From assembly GCF_000955955.1 (NCBI RefSeq), contig NZ_JYJG01000063.1:1-39543 (forward strand): DNA of 39,543 nt, given 5' to 3'. Position 1 is the first letter of the stretch. Each line of letters opens with the position of its first letter. The notes beneath the pieces are model-generated. The model saw nothing but the letters and a program-made list of their open reading frames with translations, made no database searches and was not told the DNA's origin. This DNA is from Lentzea aerocolonigenes (GTDB lineage: Bacteria; Actinomycetota; Actinomycetes; Mycobacteriales; Pseudonocardiaceae). Both the position numbers and the translations under genes were made by a program. Below are positions 24,977-32,419 of this stretch, piece after piece.

Positions 24977-25653
24977 CTACCGGTGGCGCGGCTGGTGTTC
25001 CGGGGGCGCGAACGCGCGGGCGAGCCTGGACTCGCAGGACAGCAGCCCGGCGACGCGGACCCGCAGCCACCGCCACGACCGGGCGGCGAGAATGCCCGAC
25101 TCGACGTCGACGCCGTAGACCTGATGCAGGTCAGCCTCGACGAGCTGCCAGCGTTCTAGGACTTCCGCCCACGTGTGGCCGTCGCCTTCGTCGTGGTCGA
25201 GCGGGTCCGGGTCGTACCACTCGCGGAGCCCTGTCGCCGGGTCGATCGGTCCGCCGCGCGTCGCGTCGTCCGATTCCCGGCCGTCTGGTTTGGGGAGCCT
25301 GCCGCGTTCCAGTAGGCCTCTGCGGTCTCCCGGTTGAACGCGGCATCGAGCCACGCCGTCATGCCCGCGACCTTGAGCACCGGCCACGGCACCCGGTCGG
25401 CGAGCATCTCGTCGTAGACCGGGCCGAGCGCCCGCTCGAACAGGTCGGCCTCTTGGTCGTCGTCGAGCGCGATGTCGTCCGGGTTGAACGCCTCGCCGCT
25501 CTCCGCTGCTTTCGCGGCCTGCGCCGCGACGGCGGCGAGCCGCTGAAACCGCAGACCGGTCTCGGCGTCCACCGGTGGCACGACGTAGGTCTTTCCCTTG
25601 TAGGGCAACGACAGATCAGCGTCGAGCACCTCGGACAGATCAACGAACGCCAT
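24977..25653 (-). CDS. Tail assembly chaperone G-T fusion made by -1 frameshift
   Basis: Reading changes at the slippery heptamer CCCAAAC (25294 to 25288): zero-frame codons 1-122 join the -1 frame from 25288 to 24977, giving a 225-aa fusion. The -1 part reads PDGRESDDATRGGPIDPATG, then LREWYDPDPLDHDEGDGHTW and AEVLERWQLVEADLHQVYGV, which looks like real protein. Siphophages need both G and G-T forms in a fixed ratio for tail assembly around the tape measure protein. Efficiency cannot be judged from sequence. Confidence 0.85.
25156..25653 (-). CDS. Tail assembly chaperone G (zero-frame product)
   Basis: This 165-aa protein starts MAFVDLSEVLDADLSLPYKG, with an acidic middle (EAFNPDDIALDDDQEADLFE) and then an Arg/Thr-rich tail that results from reading past the slippery site. 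Such chaperones bind the tape measure during tail assembly. The ATG overlaps the stop of the major tail protein as TGATG. The final 43 residues lack family character, and the same DNA in the -1 frame encodes a well-formed extension, so most of the functional chaperone is residues 1-122. Confidence 0.9.
   Translation of the reverse strand: MAFVDLSEVLDADLSLPYKGKTYVVPPVDAETGLRFQRLAAVAAQAAKAAESGEAFNPDDIALDDDQEADLFERALGPVYDEMLADRVPWPVLKVAGMTAWLDAAFNRETAEAYWNAAGSPNQTAGNRTTRRAADRSTRRQGSASGTTRTRSTTTKATATRGRKS
25288..25294 (-). promoter_or_regulatory. Slippery site CCCAAAC for -1 ribosomal frameshift
   Basis: The heptamer fits X XXY YYZ in the zero frame of the chaperone gene (C CCA AAC; codon 121 starts at 25293). 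The -1 frame is open through the site and stays open for 103 codons. A downstream stimulatory structure was not modelled. Confidence 0.85.
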
Positions 25654-26168
25654 CAGGCGACCTCCTTGCCTGTCGCGGCGACGCTCGCGCCCGCCGGGTT
25701 GGTTGCGGGGTTGGTGATCTCGACCGGGGCACCCTGGCCGTTCAGGGTGAAGTTGAACGGCTCAAGGTCGGTCTTGCCGCCACCCTTGGTGAACCCGGAC
25801 ACCGTCGAGGTGCCCTCGTAGGCGTCGGGTGAGCCGTCCTTGCGGTACCAGCGGACGTGCAGGTTCGCGGCGAACCCGACGATGCGCGCGGCCTTGCGGA
25901 TGGCTTCCTGTCCGGGGTCCGGGGTGAAGGCCTGCGCGTCGGTGCGCTTGCGCTTGCCCTCGGCCTCGATCGACCAGGTTCGTTGTGTGACAACGGAACT
26001 ACCCCAGCCGTCATCGTCGAACGAGCCGTCGTCTTCGGTGTTGTCGTCGGTGGTCTCGGTGAAGCTGGTCAAGCCGCCAATGCGCGTCCACTGCGGAGCG
26101 GTCGCGCCTGCGGTGCGGGTATCGACTTCGAGTGTCCAATCCTTTGCAAGTAGAGACCGAAGGGCCAA
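25653..26168 (-). CDS. Major tail protein
   Basis: This 171-aa protein starts at TTG 26168 (LALRSLLAKDWTLEVDT) behind AGGAGG, which overlaps the end of the upstream gene. It reads as a beta-rich tail-tube subunit, with WTRIGGLTSFTETTDDN, WSIEAEGKRKRTDAQAF and GFAANLHVRWYRKDGSPDAY, and ends in an Ala/Thr-rich tail. It sits directly before the tail chaperones, the normal place for the tube protein. TGATG overlap with the chaperone gene suggests coupled translation. Confidence 0.88.
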   Translation of the reverse strand: MALRSLLAKDWTLEVDTRTAGATAPQWTRIGGLTSFTETTDDNTEDDGSFDDDGWGSSVVTQRTWSIEAEGKRKRTDAQAFTPDPGQEAIRKAARIVGFAANLHVRWYRKDGSPDAYEGTSTVSGFTKGGGKTDLEPFNFTLNGQGAPVEITNPATNPAGASVAATGKEVA

Positions 26169-26172
26169 CCGA

Positions 26173-26808
26173 CTACCTCCTGAACATCTGAGACCAAATC
26201 GTTTCGTCTTTGCTTCCGAGTTCTTCGCGCATGATTGCTATCGCCGCTTCGCGGTTGTCTCGAATATTTTCGGCAAACCGTCGCAGCTCGGCAGGGCTTA
26301 CTAGTCGACCTTCTTCGCCAATGTAGTAGACGACTGAATTTTCCGATGGCGGAGAGAATATGCGTGCGCGAAGTTCCGAAGAGGCAATGAGGGTGACTTT
26401 CTGAGCTGTAGCACGAAAACGCTCGGTAGCTCCGCTAAGGCGGGCCTGAAAGTCATGTGCCGAGTAGTAGGCTTCGCCCCCGTCAACTACGTATCGGAAG
26501 CTGTCCGTCTCAAGCGCTGCGTATTCGCACTCCTTGAATGCGCCGAGCAGTTCGCTGTAAATCTCAATTTTGCGGTCGCGCCAATCGAGCATGTTGCGAT
26601 GCTCCCGCTCTGTATCGTTCTTCTCTTGCTCGCGTTGCCACCGCAAATCCTCACGTTCTTGCTCGCGTTTCCATCGGCGGTCTTCGCGCCATGCGTTAAT
26701 CAGTTGGCCGCATATAACTCCTGCCAGTCCGATTACGCCAACGACTAGCGGTACCCATATAGAGACCTGGCCTGCACCCATGTGCGCAAATGTATCGGCA
26801 GGCGTCAC
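26173..26808 (-). CDS. Inserted membrane protein (moron) between tail genes
   Basis: This 211-aa protein from GTG 26808, which overlaps the upstream stop as GTGA, or 202 aa from ATG 26781. After a short N-terminus there is one transmembrane helix (SIWVPLVVGVIGLAGVICGQ), followed by a strongly charged coiled-coil (REDRRWKREQEREDLRWQRE). A globular C-terminal part contains KIEIYSELLGAFKECEYAAL and EENIRDNREAAIAIM-like runs. It has no tail-protein features, and its DNA is visibly less GC-rich than its neighbours. It is probably an acquired moron, for example for membrane exclusion of other phages, but no family was recognised. Confidence 0.8.
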   Translation of the reverse strand: MTPADTFAHMGAGQVSIWVPLVVGVIGLAGVICGQLINAWREDRRWKREQEREDLRWQREQEKNDTEREHRNMLDWRDRKIEIYSELLGAFKECEYAALETDSFRYVVDGGEAYYSAHDFQARLSGATERFRATAQKVTLIASSELRARIFSPPSENSVVYYIGEEGRLVSPAELRRFAENIRDNREAAIAIMREELGSKDETIWSQMFRR

Positions 26809-27239
26809 GAACGGTGCGCGCCTGGCCGATGCGCTGTGAGCTGGTAGGTATCGGCGTGCTCGTAGCGGCCGGACTGGTCGCGGCTCATCGGCACCGACGA
26901 GGTGCGCATCACGAGGTGGACAAAGACGCCGCCGAGGTCGAGGTGCGTCGCGCCGTGCAGCAGGTCGAACACGTCGTCGAGGCGGTCGAAGACCTCGCGC
27001 GGGTCGGGTCCGTCGCTGCGGGTGCGGACTTGCAGGCCGAGCACGCTGTCGGCCTGGTCGACGTCGTCGAACAGCGGATACAGGGAGAGCACCAGGACGC
27101 GCGCCGGTGCGGCGGGCACGGTGCCGATGACGATGCCGACCTCGGATTCGAGGTAGTTGCCGGCCCGGCGATAGATCCCGATGCCCTCGGCGGCGAGGTG
27201 CTCGGCGAGGCCGTGCGCGAGGGTGCGCGTCCAGCTCAT
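26805..27239 (-). CDS. Tail terminator/tail completion protein
   Basis: This 144-aa protein from ATG 27239 reads MSWTRTLAHGLAEHLAAEGI, then AGNYLESEVGIVIGTVPAAP and VLVLSLYPLFDDVDQADSVL. A mixed alpha/beta fold with a small size and a place between head-tail connectors and major tail protein is typical of tail terminators (minor tail protein/DUF3168-like group). These cap the tail tube to join the head. The ATG overlaps the previous stop as ATGA. In related phages the major tail gene would follow immediately, but a membrane gene intervenes here. Confidence 0.76.
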   Translation of the reverse strand: MSWTRTLAHGLAEHLAAEGIGIYRRAGNYLESEVGIVIGTVPAAPARVLVLSLYPLFDDVDQADSVLGLQVRTRSDGPDPREVFDRLDDVFDLLHGATHLDLGGVFVHLVMRTSSVPMSRDQSGRYEHADTYQLTAHRPGAHRS

Positions 27240-27604
27240 GTGCCGAGCGCCTTGCGTACCTGCGCCTGCACCAGGCGGGCGACGAGATCGGCCTCGGACG
27301 CGAGCGCGCGTTCGAGGTACTTCGGCCCGCCGGTGCGGTGGTGGTAGTCGAGTTCCTCGTGCTGCCGTGCGGCATACGGGGTGTCGTAGGAAACGGCCGC
27401 GGTGAGCGCGTCGGGGTCGTGGCTCGCGGTCGCCGAGTTCCGCAGGGCCGCCGTGTCCAGCGGTGCCAGGTTCACCGACACGCCGCGCACGTGCTCGGCG
27501 CCGAGCGCCAAGCCGCGCGCGGCGCCTTGGCGTGCCTGCTCGGTGACGGCCGCGCCGTTCCACTCGACGCGGACGCCACCGTTCCCGCTGATCTCGACCG
27601 CCAT
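27236..27604 (-). CDS. HK97 gp10-like head-tail connector protein
   Basis: This 122-aa protein, MAVEISGNGGVRVEWNGAAV onward, contains the segment NLAPLDTAALRNSATASHDP, followed by AVSYDTPYAARQHEELDYHH and KYLERALASE. The L.PVDTG.LR.S pattern and the YA..qHE motif are hallmarks of HK97 gp10-type tail-completion or connector proteins. It links neck and tail. It overlaps the next gene by ATGA, and the previous stop is 17 nt upstream. Confidence 0.86.
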   Translation of the reverse strand: MAVEISGNGGVRVEWNGAAVTEQARQGAARGLALGAEHVRGVSVNLAPLDTAALRNSATASHDPDALTAAVSYDTPYAARQHEELDYHHRTGGPKYLERALASEADLVARLVQAQVRKALGT

Positions 27605-27621
27605 GCCGCACCCCCAATCGG

Positions 27622-27960
27622 TCAGGTGAGAGCGATCTCGGTGTGTGACCAGCTCGACGGGTGGGCGAACAGGCTCGCGGTGATCACGCGCCCGGTGCGT
27701 TCGAGCGGAGTTCCTTGCCAGACGGTCACTTTCGAGCCGACCGGGATGCGCACGCCCGGTCGCGTGCGCACGGTGGACTCGCTCACGAGTTCCTCGCCGG
27801 ACTGGTTGCGGACCAGGCGGCGCCGGTCCTCGACGAACACCTCGCGGACGACGACCGGGTTGCCCCACACGTCGCCGTAGGCGCCGGTGCCGAGGTAGGG
27901 GTGAACGGTGACGGTGTGCGGGAGCAGCACGGCGGGAATCTGCACGGCTTCACCCCGCAA
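27622..27960 (-). CDS. Head closure/stopper protein
   Basis: This 112-aa protein from TTG 27960 (or 107 aa from GTG 27945) is beta-rich: VQIPAVLLPHTVTVHPYLGT, VVVREVFVEDRRRLVRNQSG and a C-terminal GRVITASLFAHPSSWSHTEI. Small beta-barrel proteins in this slot, between gp6-like connector and gp10-like protein, are head closure or stopper proteins that seal the portal after packaging. The function is inferred from position and fold pattern. The start codon is not settled. Confidence 0.72.
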   Translation of the reverse strand: MRGEAVQIPAVLLPHTVTVHPYLGTGAYGDVWGNPVVVREVFVEDRRRLVRNQSGEELVSESTVRTRPGVRIPVGSKVTVWQGTPLERTGRVITASLFAHPSSWSHTEIALT

Positions 27961-27969
27961 CCTGTTGTG

Positions 27970-28383
27970 TCACTGCGGTTTTCCGTAACCGGTTGCCCAC
28001 CGGTCTGGGGCGATCGGGAACTGCGAGAGCAGCCCGGCCGTGGTGAGGATGCGCACCGCGTTCGGTGCGATGTCCGACGGCACACCAGGGTCAGCACGCT
28101 TGAGCCGAACCGTGCCGATCTGCGACTCGCTGTACTGCCCGGCGGCGCCGACCGGGTCGCCGGTCTCGTGCCACCACTCGACCACCGCGCACGTCGCGCG
28201 GCGCAGCGCGTCGCGTTCCTCGGCGCCGGTCGGGTAGCCCTGCGCGTCGACCGCGTACACGGCGGCGAGCAGGTGCGAGTCGACCAGCTCCGAGGCACGG
28301 GCGAGGCGTCGCGGCGAGTCCTCGGTGACCACGTGGGCGCCCGCGTAGTCGCGCAGCTCGTCCACAGTGGCGTACACCCGCAC
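27970..28383 (-). CDS. Head-tail connector (gp6-like)
   Basis: This 137-aa protein from GTG 28383 reads VRVYATVDELRDYAGAHVVT, then SPRRLARASELVDSHLLAAV and ALRRATCAVVEWWHETGD. The ATVDELR.Y....... RAL.RASE.VD..L pattern is typical of gp6-like adaptor proteins that bind the portal. The start lies 2 nt after the stop of the preceding 91-aa gene. The longer open frame from 28605 overlaps that gene and is not used. Confidence 0.84.
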   Translation of the reverse strand: MRVYATVDELRDYAGAHVVTEDSPRRLARASELVDSHLLAAVYAVDAQGYPTGAEERDALRRATCAVVEWWHETGDPVGAAGQYSESQIGTVRLKRADPGVPSDIAPNAVRILTTAGLLSQFPIAPDRWATGYGKPQ

Positions 28384-28385
28384 GG

Positions 28386-28661
28386 CTACGCCTCGGGTTC
28401 GGCGTCGGGGTCGTCGAGCAGCCGGGCGAGGTCGTCGCGCGAGAGGCTCTCGGCGTCCTCGCGGGTGTAGCCGCGCGTCAGGGCGTAGGCGACCCATTCG
28501 GACTTGCGGGCGCTGCGGGCCGGCTTCACCGGGGGCAGGGTGCCCTCGACGGACTCGACGGGCTCCCACACCTGCGGGAGCCCGTCGAGTCGGTCGGCCA
28601 TCCACGAGCCCGGTTCGGGCACGTGCACCTCGCCGGTGCGGCGGTTCCGGTAGGAGAGCAT
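28386..28661 (-). CDS. Small phage head-region protein
   Basis: This 91-aa protein, MLSYRNRRTGEVHVPEPGSW onward, ends in KSEWVAYALTRGYTREDAES, followed by LSRDDLARLL. The last 40 residues form a short helical domain similar to SAP-like or head-assembly helper segments found after major capsid genes in actinophages. The ATG overlaps the capsid stop as TGATG. The function is unknown, perhaps DNA or capsid binding. Confidence 0.75.
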   Translation of the reverse strand: MLSYRNRRTGEVHVPEPGSWMADRLDGLPQVWEPVESVEGTLPPVKPARSARKSEWVAYALTRGYTREDAESLSRDDLARLLDDPDAEPEA

Positions 28662-29539
28662 CAGGCGCCCGCCTTGCGCTTGATCAGAACGGCGCGCTTG
28701 GGGTCCAGCGTCTTGACGCCCATGAGCGCGTCAATGCTGACGACGTCCTGCTTCTTGCTCATGTCGTAGCCGTAGATCACCCGCAGGCCAAGACCCTTGT
28801 AGTTCACGACGGAGCCCTGCCCGGCACCGATGCCTCGCGGCAGCGCCATCGTGCGGGTTGCCAGGGCGAACGCCTCGCGCCGGAAAGCGACGCTGACGTC
28901 GTCCTTGATGTTCTGGCTCATGTAGTTGTCGAAACCACGCTTGCGGCCGATCGAGGCCTCGCGCAGCGCGGTCCCGTCGTCGCCGACCTGCTGCGCCTGA
29001 ACAAACAGCGGGTCCTTTTGGAACAGTGCCGTCAGCGTCGGGCTTTCGACCGCACGTCGCTCAGCGGTCGGCACGTTCGCGCTGTTGAGGATCAGCCCGG
29101 CGTCCACCAGCACATCCGACGGGTTCGGTGCCGTCGCGTTGTACTCGACGGTCTGCGTGATGTCGGCGCGCAGACCGAGCACGAGCCGGTCGGCGTACTG
29201 CGCAATGGCCTCCATCGCAGGCTGTAGGAACTGCTCGCGGAAATCGGTAATGCGCATCGTCCAGTCCTCGGACGTGACCGCGAACGACACGTCGGGGACC
29301 TTGTCGAGCGTGAGCGTGGTCGAGCCCTCACGGGCCTCCTGCAACTGGATTCCGGTCTGCCGGTTGAACTCGTTGACCTGGAAGACAGCGGGCTTGCGGA
29401 TCGTGATCGTGTCACCGCTGTTGCCCGTGAAGTCGCCTTCGTAGTCGCGGTGCACGAGCCCGGCCATGACGGTCTGTTCGTACAGGGTCGCGATCGCTTC
29501 GCGGGCGATCACGTCCACGGTGAGAAGCTGGTTGGGCAA
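28661..29539 (-). CDS. Major capsid protein (P22 coat/gp5-like fold group)
   Basis: This 292-aa protein starts MPNQLLTVDVIAREAIATLY and contains GDFTGNSGDTITIRKPAVFQ, DVSFAVTSEDWTMRITDFRE and QYADRLVLGLRADIT; near the end RVIYGYDMSKKQDVVSIDA appears. This matches the P22-coat-like major capsid family of actinophages. It forms the icosahedral shell. It follows the scaffold gene and precedes connectors. The start is GTG or ATG at 29539, 2 nt after the scaffold stop, so the two are closely coupled. Confidence 0.9.
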   Translation of the reverse strand: MPNQLLTVDVIAREAIATLYEQTVMAGLVHRDYEGDFTGNSGDTITIRKPAVFQVNEFNRQTGIQLQEAREGSTTLTLDKVPDVSFAVTSEDWTMRITDFREQFLQPAMEAIAQYADRLVLGLRADITQTVEYNATAPNPSDVLVDAGLILNSANVPTAERRAVESPTLTALFQKDPLFVQAQQVGDDGTALREASIGRKRGFDNYMSQNIKDDVSVAFRREAFALATRTMALPRGIGAGQGSVVNYKGLGLRVIYGYDMSKKQDVVSIDALMGVKTLDPKRAVLIKRKAGA

Positions 29540-29541
29540 GG

Positions 29542-30159
29542 TCAGTTACCCCTCTTCCGGGTGCGCTTGATGTAGTCCTCGACTGAGAGCGAGCCGAGGT
29601 CGTCGGATGTGGTCGGCGAGCCGCCGGTGATCTCTCCGCCGCTGCGCTGCGGCGCGGCGGAAGTCGTTGCGAGCCTTGGGTTTGCCTTCACCGCGTCGGC
29701 GATGGCGGCGGCGACCTGCTCACCGAACTTCGCGTCGGCGGGGTCGAGGTCGGCGACGCGGCGCCGGAACGCGGTCGAGTCGAGCAGCGCGTCGGGGTCG
29801 GCGTTCGCGGCGGGCGCGGCCCTGAACACGGCCAGGTCGACCGCGCGCTCGCGCGCCTCGGTCTGCGCGGCGGTGAGCTGGTCGGTGACCTGCTCGACGG
29901 TCGGCGGGGTGCCCTCGGTGCCGATGCCGAGCGCAGCAGCGATCTTGTCGACGACGCTCTGCTGCCCCTCGGCCTTGCTACGCCACTCGGCCAGCTCGGC
30001 ACGCAGCGCATCGACGTCCGGCGCGTTCTGCTCCGGCGGCGTGGTCGCTGCGCCGGTGCCCTCGTCGCCAGGCGGCGGGGCGGTCGGGTCGCCGGTGGAC
30101 TCCGGCGACGTCTCGGTCGGGGCACCCTCGCCGGTCTCGGCGGAGACGGGTGCGGACAT
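29542..30159 (-). CDS. Capsid scaffolding protein
   Basis: This 205-aa protein has the features of a scaffold: an acidic, Pro/Thr-rich N-terminus (SAETGEGAPTETSPESTGDP), a helical coiled-coil middle (DVDALRAELAEWRSKAEGQQ, then TDQLTAAQTEARERAVDLAV) and a basic C-terminal tail (VEDYIKRTRKRGN) that would bind the capsid. It directly precedes the major capsid gene. AGGAGG precedes ATG 30159. Scaffolds guide shell assembly and are lost on maturation. Confidence 0.87.
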   Translation of the reverse strand: MSAPVSAETGEGAPTETSPESTGDPTAPPPGDEGTGAATTPPEQNAPDVDALRAELAEWRSKAEGQQSVVDKIAAALGIGTEGTPPTVEQVTDQLTAAQTEARERAVDLAVFRAAPAANADPDALLDSTAFRRRVADLDPADAKFGEQVAAAIADAVKANPRLATTSAAPQRSGGEITGGSPTTSDDLGSLSVEDYIKRTRKRGN

Positions 30160-30223
30160 GGGCAGACCTCCTAGGCCAGCAGTGGGGGAAGGGGAGACAG
30201 CGCGCCGAGCCGAGCGGCGGGCG

Positions 30224-30273
30224 CACCACAAGATGTGGTTAATACCCAGGGGTATTGACCACATCTTGTGGTG
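30224..30273. promoter_or_regulatory. 24-bp inverted repeat built of two palindromic ACCACA-N3-TGTGGT sites
   Basis: Arms at 30224-30247 and 30250-30273 pair over 24 bp with one mismatch (a G-U wobble in plus-strand RNA) and a 2-nt centre, ag. Each arm contains its own palindrome, accacaagatgtggt (30225-30239) and accacatcttgtggt (30258-30272), with centres 33 bp apart. It sits in the leftward late operon between a small MuF-coupled gene and the scaffold gene. It may be a paired operator, a processing or pausing hairpin, or a cruciform. Confidence 0.7.
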
Positions 30274-30290
30274 AGAAAGCGGACGCGCGG

Positions 30291-30482
30291 CTAGGTCGCG
30301 TAGTCGACGGGCAACGCGGCGGTGACTCGGCGGAACCCGGCCCGCCACGCGATAGCGAGCGATCGAGCGGGAGCTCGAGTTGCCCCATCAGCGGTCCGGT
30401 ACGGGTTCGAGGCTGGTCGCCGTTGCTCGGCGGCGCGCTGTCCGGCGTCGTAGGCGGCGAGGACATCGGCGGTGTGGGTCAC
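30291..30482 (-). CDS. Small phage protein coupled to the MuF-like gene
   Basis: This 63-aa protein starts at GTG 30482, which overlaps the MuF-like stop as GTGA. It reads VTHTADVLAAYDAGQRAAEQ and continues with RRPASNPYRTADGATRAPAR and FRRVTAALPVDYAT. Charged and helical, with no recognised domain. The overlap suggests coupled translation. Short proteins in this slot are frequent in actinophages and remain uncharacterised. Confidence 0.65.
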   Translation of the reverse strand: MTHTADVLAAYDAGQRAAEQRRPASNPYRTADGATRAPARSLAIAWRAGFRRVTAALPVDYAT

Positions 30483-32419
30483 TGCAACCAGTCCTCTCCG
30501 CCGGTGCGGCGCCCGGCGTCGCGGGCGATGGCGGCGTTGCCGAGCAGCCATGCGGCGTACTCGTCGAAGGACATGCGGCCGTGGTCGTCCCACCAGCCGA
30601 GCAGCTCGTCGGATGCCCACTTGCGCGCCCGGCGAACGGGGCCGGTGAACAGCTCGCGCGGGTCGATGCCTGCGGCCTCGCCCGCGTTGTTGAGCAGGTA
30701 GCCGTTGGTGTCGGCCTCGGCCTGCCAGAACTGTTCGGCGACGTAGTCGCGATACGAGGCACGGGCCAACTCGTCGAACCCGCGTCCGGTGTAGCCGTCG
30801 GCGCGTAGTCGCCGGATGGCGTCTTCACGGTGCAGCTTCTCGACCGTGGTGCCGGTGACCTGCGCCCACGCGTCCTCGTCGTCTATGCCGTCGGCGATAA
30901 GGCGTTCGTACTCGGCGAGCTGCTCGGCGCGGCGTTGCTCGCGCTGCTGTTCGCGTCGTTGCCGGTCGCGTTCGCGGCGGGCCTCGGCGGCGTCGGCCTC
31001 GGCCTGTCGGCGGTCCATCTCGGCGAGCACCGCGTCGACCGCGTCCTCGTCGTCGGCGACCTCGGCGAGTCGGGCGTCGAGGTCGTCGTCGGTGAGCGCG
31101 GCCAGCTCGGCGGCGAGCTGCTCGCGCGCCTGCTGCTCGGCCTGCTCGGCGGCGAGGCGTTCCTGCTCGCGTCGCCGTGCCTGCTCGGCCGCGACGGCGT
31201 CGAGCCGTGACTGCTCGACGGTGCCCTCGACGACGTGCTCGTCAACGGCCTTGCGGCGGGCGAGGGCTTTGCCCGCGTTGCCGTGCCCGAGGTTGGTCTG
31301 CTCGCGGTAGCGCTTGCGGTTCAACCCGGTGGCGTCGACGTGCTCGCGGATCTCGGCTTGCAGCTCGCGGATACGGGCCTGTGCCTTGCGCGCGTCGGTG
31401 TCGTCGAGCGCGCCGGACTTCTTGCGCTTCTCGCGCCGTACCTTGCGTTCCAGCTCGCGCAGGTGCTCGCGTTCGTCCTCGGCGGCCTGGTCGTGCTTGG
31501 CCGGTGCGGCGAGCCGGGTCACGCCGGGGATGTACGGGAGCAGCGTGTGCCGACAGTTGGGGTGGAACAGCCCGGCGGCGCGGGCCTGCTCCACGGTGGC
31601 GGCGACCTCGACCTCGATCGGCTCGCCGGTGAGTTCGTTCTCGACGGTCCGCCGGCCCGCACCGCCGGCCCTGGCAAGGATTTTTCCTTGCCACACAGAG
31701 CACAGCTCGCACCCGTCGGTGGTGTTGGAGACGGTGACCAGCTCGACGCCGAGCTGCTCCATGCGCGCGAGGTGCCCGTCGTTCCACGCCCGTGCGGTCG
31801 CCGTCCGCACGGCCATCTCGGTGTAGCTCGCCAGGTTCCATGCCCGGCCGGACCGGTCAACGAACCCGGTCACGCCTTGGGAGACCAGGCGGTCCCAGGC
31901 GGAGCGTTGCGCCGAGCGGGTCGTCGCCATGCCGAGCAACTGCAACGGCGCTGCTGCGGCTACCGCGACTTGGTAGGCGTCCTGCGCCCACCGCAGCACC
32001 CGCAGATACAAGGCGTCGAGGCGCGACGTCAGGTCGGCCGCTAGCAGCGCGGCGGCGTCCATGCCAGGGATGACGTCGCGCAGTGCGGCGAGCTGGGAGC
32101 GGTCGAGTGCCCCGGCGTCGGCGAGCTGCGCGAGGCCTGCGGCGGCGCCCGCGCGCCAGGCGGCGAGCACCGCCTCGGCGGCGGCCGTCCCGGTCTCGGC
32201 GCGTAGCTGGGTGAGCATCCGCTCGACGGCGAGCCGGACCTCGCGCACCGCAGAGGCCTTCTGCGCGGCCCACTCCGGTACGTCGTTGCCGATGCGGGCG
32301 CGGCGGGCGATGTCGGCGAGCAGCCGCGCCTCGGCCTCGGTGAACACGGCGAGGATGTCGCGGGCGAGCTGCTCGACGACGTCGCGCGGGTCGGCGTCAG
32401 GCGACGGTTCCCAGGCCAT
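30479..32419 (-). CDS. MuF-like minor head protein with long charged coiled-coil
   Basis: This 646-aa protein has an N-terminal helical half and a minor-head region at about 195-300. That region holds SYTEMAVRTATARAWNDGHL, a CxxC (C237/C240 in DGCELCSVW) and FHPNCRHTLLPYIPG (His286, Cys289, His291), the metal-binding pattern of phage minor capsid/MuF proteins. Residues about 310-520 form a very long Glu/Arg/Ala-rich coiled-coil. A further C-terminal domain contains DEDAWAQVTGTTVEKLHRED and ASDELLGWWDDHGRMSFDEY. Fused tails of this kind on MuF proteins can be injected effectors, which is unproven here. The start overlaps the portal stop by 23 nt. Confidence 0.87.
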   Translation of the reverse strand: MAWEPSPDADPRDVVEQLARDILAVFTEAEARLLADIARRARIGNDVPEWAAQKASAVREVRLAVERMLTQLRAETGTAAAEAVLAAWRAGAAAGLAQLADAGALDRSQLAALRDVIPGMDAAALLAADLTSRLDALYLRVLRWAQDAYQVAVAAAAPLQLLGMATTRSAQRSAWDRLVSQGVTGFVDRSGRAWNLASYTEMAVRTATARAWNDGHLARMEQLGVELVTVSNTTDGCELCSVWQGKILARAGGAGRRTVENELTGEPIEVEVAATVEQARAAGLFHPNCRHTLLPYIPGVTRLAAPAKHDQAAEDEREHLRELERKVRREKRKKSGALDDTDARKAQARIRELQAEIREHVDATGLNRKRYREQTNLGHGNAGKALARRKAVDEHVVEGTVEQSRLDAVAAEQARRREQERLAAEQAEQQAREQLAAELAALTDDDLDARLAEVADDEDAVDAVLAEMDRRQAEADAAEARRERDRQRREQQREQRRAEQLAEYERLIADGIDDEDAWAQVTGTTVEKLHREDAIRRLRADGYTGRGFDELARASYRDYVAEQFWQAEADTNGYLLNNAGEAAGIDPRELFTGPVRRARKWASDELLGWWDDHGRMSFDEYAAWLLGNAAIARDAGRRTGGEDWLQ

